This document shows, in pieces, positions 27,229 to 35,537 of a stretch of DNA of 64,000 nt; the first letter of the stretch is position 1; each line of letters opens with the position of its first letter. The translations under genes were made by a program, and so were the position numbers. Location: positions 47,843 to 111,842 of the forward strand of contig CAVTBJ010000015.1 of the NCBI GenBank assembly GCA_963732925.1, read 5' to 3'. The notes beneath the pieces are model-generated. The model worked only from the letters and a program-made list of their open reading frames with translations. It had not been told where the DNA came from and did no database searches. Origin of the DNA: DASZRZ01 sp963732925 (GTDB lineage Bacteria > Acidobacteriota > Terriglobia > Terriglobales > Acidobacteriaceae).

Positions 27229-28533
27229 TCACCAACGCGGCAAGATTCGTTTCCAGTTCGGGTCCACGTATTTCCGCATTTCCGCTTCGTCGTCGCGCTT
27301 GCGGTATGCGCACTTCGCGTAACGTTCGCGCCCGCGCGCCACCTGGTCGTAATCCAGTTCCACGCCCAGCCCTGGCTTCTGCGGAATCCGCACCGCTCCA
27401 TTCACGAATGGGATCCGCCCCCCGGCCACCACTTCATCCCGCTCCGACTGCCATGGATAATGCGTGTCGCAGGCGAAGGTGAGTTGCGGGGTTGCGGCGG
27501 CGGCATGCGCCATGGCCATCAGCGACACTCCGAGATGCGTGTTGGAGTGCATCGAGAGCCCCAGGCCAAACGTGTGGCACATCTTTCCCAGTTGCTGCGT
27601 GGCTCGCACTCCGCCCCAGTAGTGCGGATCGCAGAGAACAATCTGCACTGCGTCCTTCTCCACCGCTTCCGGAATGTCCCCGAAGGAGGTCACGGCAACG
27701 TTGCTGGCCAGCGGCGTCTCGACCCCGCCCTGCCGTAGTTCCCGGCGCACTGCGGCCATACCGTCCAGGCCTGCCGTCGGATCTTCCAGATATCCCCCAT
27801 TGTCCAGTTCCCGGACCAGCGCCCTGCCCACCTGCAGCGAGGTTTGCACTGACCAGGCGCAGTTCGGATCCAGCCGCAGGGGAACTTCCGCTCCAAGCTC
27901 GCGGCGCAGTTGCCGGATCGTCTCCACTTCCGCCTCTGGATCCAGCACTCCGGCCTTCAGCTTAACCTCGCGGAAGCCGTAGGTCGCGATCATCTGCCGG
28001 ATCTGCTTCACCATGGATTCCGGCGACAGAGCCTCCCCGTATTCGTCTTCCCGGGCATCGTCGCCCTCTCCGCCGCCTCCGCCGTGCTTGTAGAAGCCAT
28101 AGGCGGAAAAGGGGACCTCGTCGCGCGCGCGGCCGCCCAGCAGGTCGCAAACCGGCTGGCCTACCGACTTGCCGATCAGATCCAGGCAGGCGATCTCCAG
28201 TGCCGAGTACATCCGCTCGTTCGCGTCCAGCGGATTCTCACCCGGGACGTGGTAGGTCTGCGAACGGTCGAAGCTGCTCCCCGCCGGTTCGATCATCGAC
28301 AGCAATGAGCCGGCCAGCCGCCACGCGTCCGCCCCTTCCACGCACGGGCGCATGGCCTCGAATTGCTGCGCCAGCGTATCGCCCCCGTGGGTCTCGCTCA
28401 GGCCCACAATGCCGTCTTCGCTCTTGAGTTCCAGAATCGTGCGCAGCGCATACGGAGCATGCAAGCCGTACGAGCTGCGCAGAGGAGGGTCCGCGATGGC
28501 TATGGAATGGATCTTCAGTTCATGAATGCGCAT
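27229..28533 (-). CDS. gudD: Glucarate dehydratase (enolase superfamily)
   Basis: Dehydrates D-glucarate (and L-idarate) to 5-dehydro-4-deoxyglucarate in the cytoplasm. 434 residues, family length. Seen: the N-terminal capping domain ADPPLRSSYGLHAPYALRT; LIGKSVGQPVCDLLGGR; the catalytic KxK in REVKLKAGVLDPEAE; metal ligands in LRLDPNCAWS, GGYLEDPTAG and ASNVAVTSFGD; and the C-terminal histidine in LGLSMHSNTHLGVSLMAM. These are the glucarate-dehydratase subgroup positions rather than generic mandelate racemase. It diverges from the galactarate dehydratase gene across 374 bases and is coupled to the downstream transporter. A glycine/aspartate/glutamate insert (HGGGGGEGDDARED, residues near 151-164) is unusual. 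Confidence 0.92.
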   Translation of the reverse strand: MRIHELKIHSIAIADPPLRSSYGLHAPYALRTILELKSEDGIVGLSETHGGDTLAQQFEAMRPCVEGADAWRLAGSLLSMIEPAGSSFDRSQTYHVPGENPLDANERMYSALEIACLDLIGKSVGQPVCDLLGGRARDEVPFSAYGFYKHGGGGGEGDDAREDEYGEALSPESMVKQIRQMIATYGFREVKLKAGVLDPEAEVETIRQLRRELGAEVPLRLDPNCAWSVQTSLQVGRALVRELDNGGYLEDPTAGLDGMAAVRRELRQGGVETPLASNVAVTSFGDIPEAVEKDAVQIVLCDPHYWGGVRATQQLGKMCHTFGLGLSMHSNTHLGVSLMAMAHAAAATPQLTFACDTHYPWQSERDEVVAGGRIPFVNGAVRIPQKPGLGVELDYDQVARGRERYAKCAYRKRDDEAEMRKYVDPNWKRILPRW

Positions 28534-28907
28534 GCGAAGTTGCTTATCCCCGGAAATGATTCCTCTGCCGGCTCTCGAGTGCAGGTGTCATCGTGAAGGT
28601 GTCATCGTGAAGCTGTCATCGTAAGCGAAGCGCTCTCAGGCGCGGAGTCGGAAAATGACGCGCCGTCAGGCGCAGGCGAAGCATCGCATCCCCGCTCGCC
28701 CCTCGGAAAATCCTGTCCCGCCCCCGCAAAGCCGAGCAAGTATACTGGAATATCGAGGCTTGATAACCCAGTTTCATGCGGCAAAGCAGCAGGTCGGAAC
28801 GATTGCCGCTCTGTCGCCCGCAAAATGCAGGAGTGAATCGCGCCTGATTCTCTTGTAAAATTCGCCCACACGCGCGGGAGGTTCTCCTGGGGCCATTCTA
28901 TATTCGT
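28534..28907. other. Divergent gudD/garD intergenic region with short tandem repeats
   Basis: 374 bases between two divergent aldarate dehydratase genes and so the natural place for promoters and an operator of the sugar-acid regulon. It contains GGTGTCATCGTGAA twice in tandem (28584-28597, 28598-28611) followed by a degenerate third unit GCTGTCATCGTAAG (28612-28625). No convincing inverted-repeat operator was identified by eye, and no transcription factor gene is adjacent. Confidence 0.5.
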
Positions 28908-30416
28908 GTGCATGAGTGCGATAACGTTGCCGTCATTGTGACTCCCTCGGGTCTGCCCGCGGGTACCACCTTTGCCGACGGCCTTTCCCTGCGCGAGCAC
29001 GTTCCCGAAGCGAACAAAGTTGCCCTCAAGAATCTTGCGGCCGGCGATCCCGTAATCCGGTATGGAGCCAACATTGGATCCGCCTTGCGCGAGATTCGCG
29101 CAGGCAACTGGGTCCGGCCCGAGTTGCTGGCCCTGCCCGAGCCCCCTGCGCTCGATAATCTTCCCCTGGCCACCGCGCCCCCGCCTCCGCAGCCTCCGCT
29201 GGAGGGCTACAGCTTCGAAGGCTACAGCAACCCGGATGGCAGCGCGGGCACGCGCAACATTCTCGGCATCAGTACCACCGTGCAGTGCGTCGCGCCCACC
29301 GTGGACTACGCCGTCGAGCGCATCCGTCGTGAACTGCTGCCACGCTATCCCAATGTGGATGACGTGGTCGCCATTACCCACACCTTTGGTTGCGGTGTCG
29401 CCATTAACGCGCCCGGAACGGAAATCCCCATTCGCACCCTGCGCCACATCAGCACGCATGCAAATATTGGCGGCGCGCCGCTGCTCGTGGGGCTGGGGTG
29501 CGAGAAGCTGCAACCGCAGCGGCTGTTTCCCTCGGACGATTCCCAGCTTCCCATCCTCAGCCCTGAATCCCTTGTCCGTATGCAGGACCATGGCGGCTTT
29601 GAGGCAACGGTTGCCGCCATCCTACAGGCTTCGGAAAAGCGCCTTGAGAAATTAAACCGCCGTCAGCGCGTCAGCCTCCCTGCCTCGCAGCTAGTGGTCG
29701 GACTGCAGTGCGGTGGCAGTGATGCCCTGTCGGGCGTGACTTGCAATCCCGCGGTCGGGTTCGCCGCCGACCTGCTGGTGCGGGCGGGCGCGACCGTCAT
29801 GTTTTCCGAAGTCAGCGAGGTTCGGGATGCCATTCATCTGCTGACGCCGCGCGCAATCAATAGGGAAGTCGCGCGCGCCCTGGTGCGTGAGATGCGCTGG
29901 TATGACGACTACCTGGCCCGCGGAGGCGCCGACCGCAGCGCCAATCCCACTCCCGGCAACAAGCGCGGAGGCTTGGCCAACGTGGTGGAGAAGGCCCTGG
30001 GCTCCATTGCCAAGTCGGGCAGCTCTGCCATCTCCGCCGTTGCCAGCCAGGGCGATAAAGTGACTGCCAGGGGCTTGGTATTCGCCGCTACCCCGGCAAG
30101 CGATTTCATCTGCGGCACACAGCAGTTGGCATCGATGAACCTGCACATCTTCACCACCGGAGAAGGGACTCCGTACGGCCTGGCGCTGGCGCCGGTTGTG
30201 AAAGTCTCGTCGCGAACCGCTCTGGCCGAACGCTGGCCCGACCTGATTGATGTTGACGCGGGCAGCATCGCCACCGGCAAGGCCACCGCCGAAGAAGTAG
30301 GCTGGGAGATCTTCCGCTTTGTTCTGGAAGTGGCCAGTGGACGCAAAAAGACCTGGGCCGAGCACTGGGGTCTGCGCAACGCGCTCACCCTGTTCAACCC
30401 CGGCCCTGTAACTTGA
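28908..30416 (+). CDS. garD: UxaA/GarD family dehydratase, probably galactarate dehydratase
   Basis: Dehydrates galactarate to 5-dehydro-4-deoxyglucarate, or altronate to 2-keto-3-deoxygluconate, in the cytoplasm. About 502 residues. Seen: an N-terminal SAF-type domain (DNVAVIVTPSGLPAGT, KVALKNLAAGDPVIRYG), HTFGCGVAINAPGTEIP, LLVGLGCEKLQPQRL, VGLQCGGSDALSGVTCNPAV, MFSEVSEVRDAIHLLTPRA, and a C-terminus VGWEIFRFVLEVASGRKKTW ending in LFNPGPVT, which fits the GarD side of the family. Start uncertain: GTG 28908 has no ribosome site, whereas GGGAGG at 28876-28881 precedes a CTG at 28887 in frame (adding LGPFYIR). Downstream kdgD supports galactarate over altronate. Confidence 0.82.
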   Translation: MHECDNVAVIVTPSGLPAGTTFADGLSLREHVPEANKVALKNLAAGDPVIRYGANIGSALREIRAGNWVRPELLALPEPPALDNLPLATAPPPPQPPLEGYSFEGYSNPDGSAGTRNILGISTTVQCVAPTVDYAVERIRRELLPRYPNVDDVVAITHTFGCGVAINAPGTEIPIRTLRHISTHANIGGAPLLVGLGCEKLQPQRLFPSDDSQLPILSPESLVRMQDHGGFEATVAAILQASEKRLEKLNRRQRVSLPASQLVVGLQCGGSDALSGVTCNPAVGFAADLLVRAGATVMFSEVSEVRDAIHLLTPRAINREVARALVREMRWYDDYLARGGADRSANPTPGNKRGGLANVVEKALGSIAKSGSSAISAVASQGDKVTARGLVFAATPASDFICGTQQLASMNLHIFTTGEGTPYGLALAPVVKVSSRTALAERWPDLIDVDAGSIATGKATAEEVGWEIFRFVLEVASGRKKTWAEHWGLRNALTLFNPGPVT

Positions 30417-30470
30417 GGCCCTATTCCTGCACGGCCCGTAAACTTGAAGACAGAGTAATCCGAGGAACTT

Positions 30471-31406
30471 ATGAAACGAGAACAATTACTGCAACGACTT
30501 CCCGGCGTGATCGCCTTTCCTGTGACTCCGTTCAAGCGTGATATGTCGCTCGACATCCCCGGCCTGCGTGCGAACTTGCAGCAGTTGATGCGTCATCCTA
30601 TGAGCGCGGTGGTTGCCGCCGGTGGCACCGGGGAAATCTATTCCCTTTCCGCACCCGAGCAGTTGCAGGTGGTGAAGGCCACCGTGGAAGAGATAGGCGG
30701 CCGCGTTCCGGTCATCGCCGGCGCGGGATTGAACGCGCCCATCGCCCGCCAGATGGCGCAGCAGGCGGCGGATGCCGGTGCGGATGCCATCCTGGCTTTT
30801 CCTCCCTATTACACCAACGCTGACGCCGGCGCGCTGCTCGACTATTATGCCGGCATCGGCGCTGCTACCGCGCTGCCCATGTTCGTGTATAGCCGCGACT
30901 GGGTAAATCCCACTCCCGAGTGGGTCGCCAAGCTTGCGGACGCAGTCCCCACCCTCGCGGGGTGGAAGGACGGCCAGGGAGACATCCGCCGCTACCAGCA
31001 GATCATGCATCACCTGGGCGACCGCCTCTACTGGATTGGCGGCGTGGGCGACGATTGCGTTCCCGGCTACTACAGCATCGGAATTCGCACCTACACTTCA
31101 AGTATCGCCACGGTTGCGCCCAAGCTTTCCCTGGCGCTTCACGAAGCGGCCTCAGACGGAGACTCCGCGCGTCTCGGCAGGCTGATGAACGATTACGTGA
31201 TTCCCCTGTACCATCTGCGCGCGCGCCGCAAGGGCTACGAGGTTTCCATCATGAAGGAAATGATGAACCTCGCCGGCTTGAATGGCGGCTTCGTTCGGCC
31301 GCCCCTGCCCAACGTTGGACCCGAAGAGGTCCGCGAATTGCGGCAGATGGTGGAGCAATGGGAGCCGATGCTCGATGCCAACATTCGCACGGCGAGTCCC
31401 GCGTAG
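30471..31406 (+). CDS. kdgD: 5-dehydro-4-deoxyglucarate dehydratase
   Basis: DapA-superfamily class I lyase that converts 5-dehydro-4-deoxyglucarate to 2,5-dioxopentanoate (2-oxoglutarate semialdehyde), releasing water and CO2; it takes the shared product of the two flanking dehydratases. 311 residues. Seen: GVIAFPVTPFKRDMSLD, VVAAGGTGEIYSLSAPE (DapA motif), VIAGAGLNAPIARQMAQQA, AFPPYYTNADAGALLDYYA, the tyrosine in MFVYSRDWVNPT, and the Schiff-base lysine in LAGWKDGQGDIRRYQ. The ATG at 30471 has GAGGA upstream. It lies 54 bases after garD, same operon. The 2-oxoglutarate semialdehyde dehydrogenase that would follow is not in this window. Confidence 0.92.
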   Translation: MKREQLLQRLPGVIAFPVTPFKRDMSLDIPGLRANLQQLMRHPMSAVVAAGGTGEIYSLSAPEQLQVVKATVEEIGGRVPVIAGAGLNAPIARQMAQQAADAGADAILAFPPYYTNADAGALLDYYAGIGAATALPMFVYSRDWVNPTPEWVAKLADAVPTLAGWKDGQGDIRRYQQIMHHLGDRLYWIGGVGDDCVPGYYSIGIRTYTSSIATVAPKLSLALHEAASDGDSARLGRLMNDYVIPLYHLRARRKGYEVSIMKEMMNLAGLNGGFVRPPLPNVGPEEVRELRQMVEQWEPMLDANIRTASPA

Positions 31407-31431
31407 CGAGTCTTGCATAGCGAGTCTTGCA
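31404..31431 (+). repeat. 14-base tandem duplication starting at the kdgD stop codon
   Basis: TAGCGAGTCTTGCA occurs twice in direct succession (31404-31417 and 31418-31431). The first copy begins with the TAG stop of kdgD, so duplication also duplicated the stop. A partial third copy (TAGTAAGACG) follows. Confidence 0.7.
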
Positions 31432-31605
31432 TAGTAAGACGCTGTCGCGGCACTCCAGCCCGGGCCCGTGCGCTCCGTACCGCAAAAAGTCCGGGTACGG
31501 CGGCTTTCCTCGCCCGCGCCACCAAACCGCCATGCATCGCGGCGGCACTTCATGTAGCATGCTCTGTCGCTGAAACATTAAAACTGTTTGGGAGATACAC
31601 CTCGC

Positions 31606-32760
31606 ATGATCTCTGTAGTTTCTGCATCCCGATTGAAGTCCCTGTCATGGACCGCAGCTGGCATTCTGCTGGCGTTAGCGGCATTGCCTTGCGGCGCGCA
31701 AACCACCGCGTCCTCCAAACAGGCTGCCAAGGCGCAGCCCAAAATGTTCCAGAACTGGCCTGCTGGCGAATCGCCGCAGGAAATTGGCAAGCGCGTGGCC
31801 GAGCGCTACGTTAACAGCGGCTGGGCCAACTTCGGACGCCCCGGACCGCCCAAATCCCTGACCTACCCGGAGGCCTGCGCCTGGTACGGCGCGCTCACCT
31901 TCGCCCACTTGACCGGAGACAAGGAGCTCACCGACAGGCTCATCCATCGCTTCGATCCGCTCTTGGGCGAGGAATCTTCCCTCGTCCCCAATCCGGTCAA
32001 TGTGGACTCCTCCGTCTTTGGCATCGTTCCCTTCCAGCTCTACATCGAGACCAAGGATCCGAAGTACCTTGAGATTGGTAAACGCCTGGCCGATGCCCAA
32101 TGGGCCAAAACCACGCCCGACGGCCTCACTACTCAGAGCCGCTTCTGGATCGATGACATGTACATGATCATCGCCCTGCAGACCCAGGCCTTCCGCGCTA
32201 CCGGCGATCAGAAATACCTGGATCGCGCGGCCCTGGAGATGACCGCCTACCTGGACAAGCTGCAGCAGCCCAACGGCCTCTTCTACCACGCCCCCGATGT
32301 GCCCTTTTACTGGGGACGCGGCAATGGCTGGGTGGCCGCTGGCATGGCGGAATTGCTGCGCTCTCTGCCGAAAAATCATCCCCGCCGGGCCAAAATTCTG
32401 CAGTCCTATAGGAAGATGATGAAGTCGCTCTTGAAGTACCAGGACAAGGACGGCACCTGGCGCCAGTTGATCGACCATCCCGAGGCCTGGCCGGAAACCT
32501 CCTCCACCGGGATGTTCGCCTTCGCCATGATTACCGGCGTCGAGAACGGCTGGCTGAACGCCAAAACCTATGGCGTAGCGGCCCGCAAAGCCTGGCTCGG
32601 CCTGGTCAGTTACATCAATGCGGATGGCGACGTCTCCAACGTCTGCGAAGGCACCAACAAGAAAAATGACCTGCAGTATTACCTGGATCGCCAGCGCCGT
32701 ACCGGCGACTTGCACGGGCAGGCGCCCATTCTGTGGAGCGCTTCGGCCCTTCTGCGCTAG
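31606..32760 (+). CDS. Glycoside hydrolase family 105, unsaturated rhamnogalacturonyl/glucuronyl hydrolase
   Basis: Removes the 4,5-unsaturated uronic acid that polysaccharide lyases leave on oligosaccharides from pectin or related glycans. 384 residues from the ATG at 31606, chosen because GGGAGA lies about 10 bases upstream and a signal peptide follows (LSWTAAGILLALAALPCGA). The (alpha/alpha)6 barrel is visible as repeated helical pairs: ACAWYGALTFAHLTGD, SRFWIDDMYMIIALQTQAF with the conserved Asp pair, YHAPDVPFYWGRGNGWVAAG, DGTWRQLIDHPEAWPETSST, and YGVAARKAWLGLVSYINADG. Presumably periplasmic. It follows kdgD on the same strand after 199 bases and links outside lyase/esterase activity to the sugar-acid pathway. 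Confidence 0.9.
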   Translation: MISVVSASRLKSLSWTAAGILLALAALPCGAQTTASSKQAAKAQPKMFQNWPAGESPQEIGKRVAERYVNSGWANFGRPGPPKSLTYPEACAWYGALTFAHLTGDKELTDRLIHRFDPLLGEESSLVPNPVNVDSSVFGIVPFQLYIETKDPKYLEIGKRLADAQWAKTTPDGLTTQSRFWIDDMYMIIALQTQAFRATGDQKYLDRAALEMTAYLDKLQQPNGLFYHAPDVPFYWGRGNGWVAAGMAELLRSLPKNHPRRAKILQSYRKMMKSLLKYQDKDGTWRQLIDHPEAWPETSSTGMFAFAMITGVENGWLNAKTYGVAARKAWLGLVSYINADGDVSNVCEGTNKKNDLQYYLDRQRRTGDLHGQAPILWSASALLR

Positions 32761-32824
32761 CGAGCAGGTACAATCATGTGTTGGCGACTGCATCGTCGCC
32801 TATTCCAAGTGCGGTCGGAGGATC

Positions 32825-33601
32825 ATGGCATTCGCACAGCGCGACCTGAAGGGCAGGACAGCCGTAGTGGTGGGGGGAACATCCGGCATTGGTCTCACCC
32901 TGGCTAAGGGACTGGCCGAAGCTGGCGCCAACGTAGTACCCAGCGGCAGACGCGCCGACCTGGTGCAGTCGGCCGTCAAGGAAGTGACCGGCTTCGGGGT
33001 GCGCTCTCTGGCTCAGACCTGCGATGTCAGCGACCGAACTACCCTGGAGGCGCTCAAGTCCGCCACCCTGGCTGAATTCGGCGCTGTCGATATCCTGGTG
33101 TACTGCGCCGGGCAGACCATCCGGCGCCCCACCATGGATGTTTCCGATGCTGAATGGAATAGTATCCTGGAAACTAACCTGACCGGGGCCTTGCGCGCCT
33201 GCCAGGTATTCGGCGCCACCATGATCGAGCGCAAATACGGGCGCATCATCAATATTGCTTCCCTGAGTAGCTTCGTGGGTCTGTTCGAGGTGGCTGCTTA
33301 TGGCGCCAGCAAGGCCGGCTTGGCCCTGCTCACGAAATCGCTGGCTGTGGAGTGGGCTCCGCATGGAATCTGCGTTAATGCCGTCGCGCCCGGCGTCTTC
33401 CGCACCGCGCTCAACGCTCAACTGCTGGACGGCACCGCCCGCGGCCAGGAGTTCCTCACTCGCACCCCCATGCGCCGCTTCGGCAAACTGGAAGAACTGA
33501 TCGGAGCCACCGTCTTCCTGGCGTCTGAAAGCGCCAGCTTCGTCAGCGGACACGTGCTTGCTGTCGATGGCGGCTTCCTGGCCAGTGGCGTCAATCAGTG
33601 A
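32825..33601 (+). CDS. Short-chain dehydrogenase/reductase, gluconate 5-dehydrogenase/KduD-like
   Basis: NAD(P)-dependent SDR of 258 residues. Seen: the cofactor loop VVVGGTSGIGLTLAKGLAE, the acidic/basic selector SGRR, LVYCAGQTIRRPTMD (NAG-type motif), the catalytic Ser in IINIASLSSF, the YGASK Tyr/Lys near residue 158, and the C-terminal SFVSGHVLAVDGGF. The ATG at 32825 follows GGAGG with a short 3-4 base spacing. The likely reaction is oxidation or reduction of a keto-deoxy sugar acid (KduD makes 2-keto-3-deoxygluconate during uronate breakdown). That role is inferred from the neighbouring GH105, which releases the unsaturated uronate feeding that step. Family assignment is sure; substrate is not. 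Confidence 0.85.
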   Translation: MAFAQRDLKGRTAVVVGGTSGIGLTLAKGLAEAGANVVPSGRRADLVQSAVKEVTGFGVRSLAQTCDVSDRTTLEALKSATLAEFGAVDILVYCAGQTIRRPTMDVSDAEWNSILETNLTGALRACQVFGATMIERKYGRIINIASLSSFVGLFEVAAYGASKAGLALLTKSLAVEWAPHGICVNAVAPGVFRTALNAQLLDGTARGQEFLTRTPMRRFGKLEELIGATVFLASESASFVSGHVLAVDGGFLASGVNQ

Positions 33602-33674
33602 GTGGCGGTTGCGCGTGTATCTCTCTTTTTCCGTTCTCTCGTTGGTGGATCATCACGGGTGCGTCACGCGATGC

Positions 33675-33761
33675 GTCATCCCAAACGAAGTGAAGGGTCT
33701 GCTGGCTGCGCCACCCACTGGATGGCCCATTCAAATCCGCCTGGGCTTGATAGGGTAGTTC
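33675..33761 (+). repeat. Dispersed intergenic repeat, family 2, copy B
   Basis: Begins GTCATCCCAAACGAAGTGAA and ends with the arms CCCATTCAA ... GGGCTTGATAGGG followed by TAGTTC. It shares this order of elements with copies at 39421-39512 and 40237-40334. The CATTCAA/TTGA(G)TGGGG arms can pair as a hairpin, imperfectly in this copy. It lies in the 530-base gap between the SDR gene and tRNA-Arg. Confidence 0.65.
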
Positions 33762-33792
33762 AGTCGCCCGCAAAAGGGGCGGCAGCATGCGA

Positions 33793-33963
33793 CTAGCTTG
33801 CTGCTCGTTGTCCACGGTCCATCCAAGCCTCCAGTTCAAGGGATTCGGCATAGCAAGCTTCGGCAATCGACCAGCAGACCCCGCACCACTCCCGCTCGCA
33901 TTCAAAAAGATGAACCATTGCCTCTGCCCACGAGTTCACATCGTCAACGAAATCAGGGGCCAT
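33793..33963 (-). CDS. Possible small protein, 56 residues
   Basis: Within the 530-base gap before the tRNA, an ATG at 33963 opens a 56-codon frame with a protein-like composition: acidic start (MAPDFVDDVNSWAEAM), a cysteine/tryptophan-rich middle (FECEREWCGVCWSIAEACYA) and a charged end (ELEAWMDRGQRAAS). The frame is open about 37 codons further upstream, with RSVLDRGWFMAPDF vaguely recalling antitoxin-type C-termini. There is no clear ribosome site, and it could be a remnant or chance. Nothing else in the gap looks coding. Confidence 0.25.
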   Translation of the reverse strand: MAPDFVDDVNSWAEAMVHLFECEREWCGVCWSIAEACYAESLELEAWMDRGQRAAS

Positions 33964-34134
33964 AAACCATCCTCGATCAAGGACAGACCTTTTAGACTTT
34001 GGAGTCGCGGCGCTAGGTAGTTCTGATGCGTAGCAAGAGGAACGAAAGCAGGAATAATCAACCTAGCCGGAATAACTAAGGCGGGTAGAACGATCACCGG
34101 AAACTCGAAAGAGAGCAAACTACGGCAACAAAAA

Positions 34135-34211
34135 TGGCGCGCCCTGAGAGATTCGAACTCCCGACCTTCTGGTTCGTAGCCAGACGCTCTATCCAACTGA
34201 GCTAAGGGCGC
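34135..34211 (-). tRNA. tRNA-Arg (anticodon ACG), CCA encoded
   Basis: Read on the minus strand: acceptor GCGCCCT pairs with AGGGCGC; D arm GCTC-AGTTGGATA-GAGC; anticodon arm TCTGG-CTACGAA-CCAGA with anticodon ACG; T arm GGGAG-TTCGAAT-CTCTC; discriminator G and an encoded CCA (complement of 34135-34137). All stems are intact. The ACG anticodon would be read as ICG after adenosine deamination, serving CGU/CGC/CGA codons. Confidence 0.97.
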
Positions 34212-34359
34212 GCACCGCAATGGCAAGCTGATTATATCGAACCGGTGTGCATCGTACCAGAGGCGCGCCGCTTGCCTGTTGCAACCCCGCAACGCGCGTA
34301 GCGCCGAACCACTCCAGCCACTTTGCCCCGAGCCTTTTCGCTCCCTACCATGCTTGCTC

Positions 34360-35421
34360 ATGAGCGCGCATGCACTCCTGGTGTGCCGCGAGGACTCCGT
34401 CTCGCGCCAGCTCGCCCCCCTGCTGGGTGAGCTGGGGATCTCGTTCCAGCAATGTCGCGATCCCGAGTCCGCGCGCGCCGCGCTGTGTATCCGCCGTTTC
34501 GATCCCGTCATTCTGGATTGTGATGTCGCTCATTCTGCCGGGTTGCTCGCTGCGATCCGCGAAGACACTACGCTCAGCCACGACTCCATCGTTCTCGCCC
34601 TCGCCGGTGAGAGCCCGGGACTGAAGGATCTGTTTCGCCGGGGTGTCAATCTCGTCGTCCGCAAGCCCATCCGCACCCCGGACGCGCAGCGCACCCTGCG
34701 TGCCGCTCGCGGGCTGGTGCTGCGCATGCGCCGCCACTTCGCCCGCCGTCCCATCGCCAGTCTGGTTTACGTGGAGATGGAGAGTGTGAAGTCCGCGCCT
34801 CTGCTACTCGACTTGAGCGAGGGTGGCATGGCTGTGCAGGCGGCCGTGCCCCTACAGCCAAAACAGCTTCTGCACGTCAGCTTTTCCCTTTCCGATTGCG
34901 ATCCGCCTCTCCGAGTCACCGGTGAAGTTGTGTGGACCGACTCTTCCGGGCGCTCCGGCATTCAATTCGTGCGCCTGCCTGATCCCGCCAGCCAGCAGCT
35001 TCGCGGCTGGCTGGGACTCGGCGCCGGTACGCTGCACCGCCTGGTGACGCGCGATTCTCCCGCGCATTCTCCCACCCGTTCCGGCGACGAGCGCGCGCAA
35101 GCCACCGCGCCCATTCACGTGGCCGGTTACCTGGAATTGCTGCTTGCGTTGCTCATCGACCTGGGCGCAGTCTTCGGATCGGTCGCGCTCTTCGGCTTCT
35201 TCGTTTTCCTTCTCGCCGGCAGGCTCCCCGTTGCAAACCGTGCCGCTTGGGCTGCCGGACTGGCCACGCTCAACGGCTTTCTCTACCGCGCCTGCTTCTT
35301 TCCTCACCCTCATCCCACGCCCGGCATGAGCCTCAGCGCCCGCATCATCAACGCCTATGTCGGATTCACCTACCGCCGCCGCCTCGCCCAACTCTCGCCC
35401 GAACTGGAACCGAACCTCTGA
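34360..35421 (+). CDS. Receiver-like plus PilZ domain protein with C-terminal membrane segments
   Basis: 353 residues, ATG at 34360. Residues 1-125 resemble a response-regulator receiver with its key positions intact: acidic pair in VCREDSVSRQ, phospho-acceptor region VILDCDVAHS, and the conserved lysine in LVVRKPIRTP. Residues about 130-225 are a PilZ-like domain: RRHFARRPIASLVYVEM, APLLLDLSEGGMAVQAAVPL, GEVVWTDSSGRSGIQFVRLP. The RxxxR and D/NxSxxG pattern for cyclic-di-GMP binding is partly present (RRP..., DLSEGG). From about 255 on, two strongly hydrophobic helices (YLELLLALLIDLGAVFGSVA, FGFFVFLLAG) plus a shorter one. Likely a membrane-linked cyclic-di-GMP effector; the output is unknown. 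It stands alone between the tRNA and rdgB. Confidence 0.75.
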   Translation: MSAHALLVCREDSVSRQLAPLLGELGISFQQCRDPESARAALCIRRFDPVILDCDVAHSAGLLAAIREDTTLSHDSIVLALAGESPGLKDLFRRGVNLVVRKPIRTPDAQRTLRAARGLVLRMRRHFARRPIASLVYVEMESVKSAPLLLDLSEGGMAVQAAVPLQPKQLLHVSFSLSDCDPPLRVTGEVVWTDSSGRSGIQFVRLPDPASQQLRGWLGLGAGTLHRLVTRDSPAHSPTRSGDERAQATAPIHVAGYLELLLALLIDLGAVFGSVALFGFFVFLLAGRLPVANRAAWAAGLATLNGFLYRACFFPHPHPTPGMSLSARIINAYVGFTYRRRLAQLSPELEPNL

Positions 35422-35537
35422 TCCTCGCTTACGGACTCCCGGTTCCCACCAGACACTTTCCGGCTTCTCCTTGTGAACCCTTCCGCTAAACTCTCCAACA
35501 GGCGTCACACCAGAAAGCGGGAAACCAGAAACGGCAA

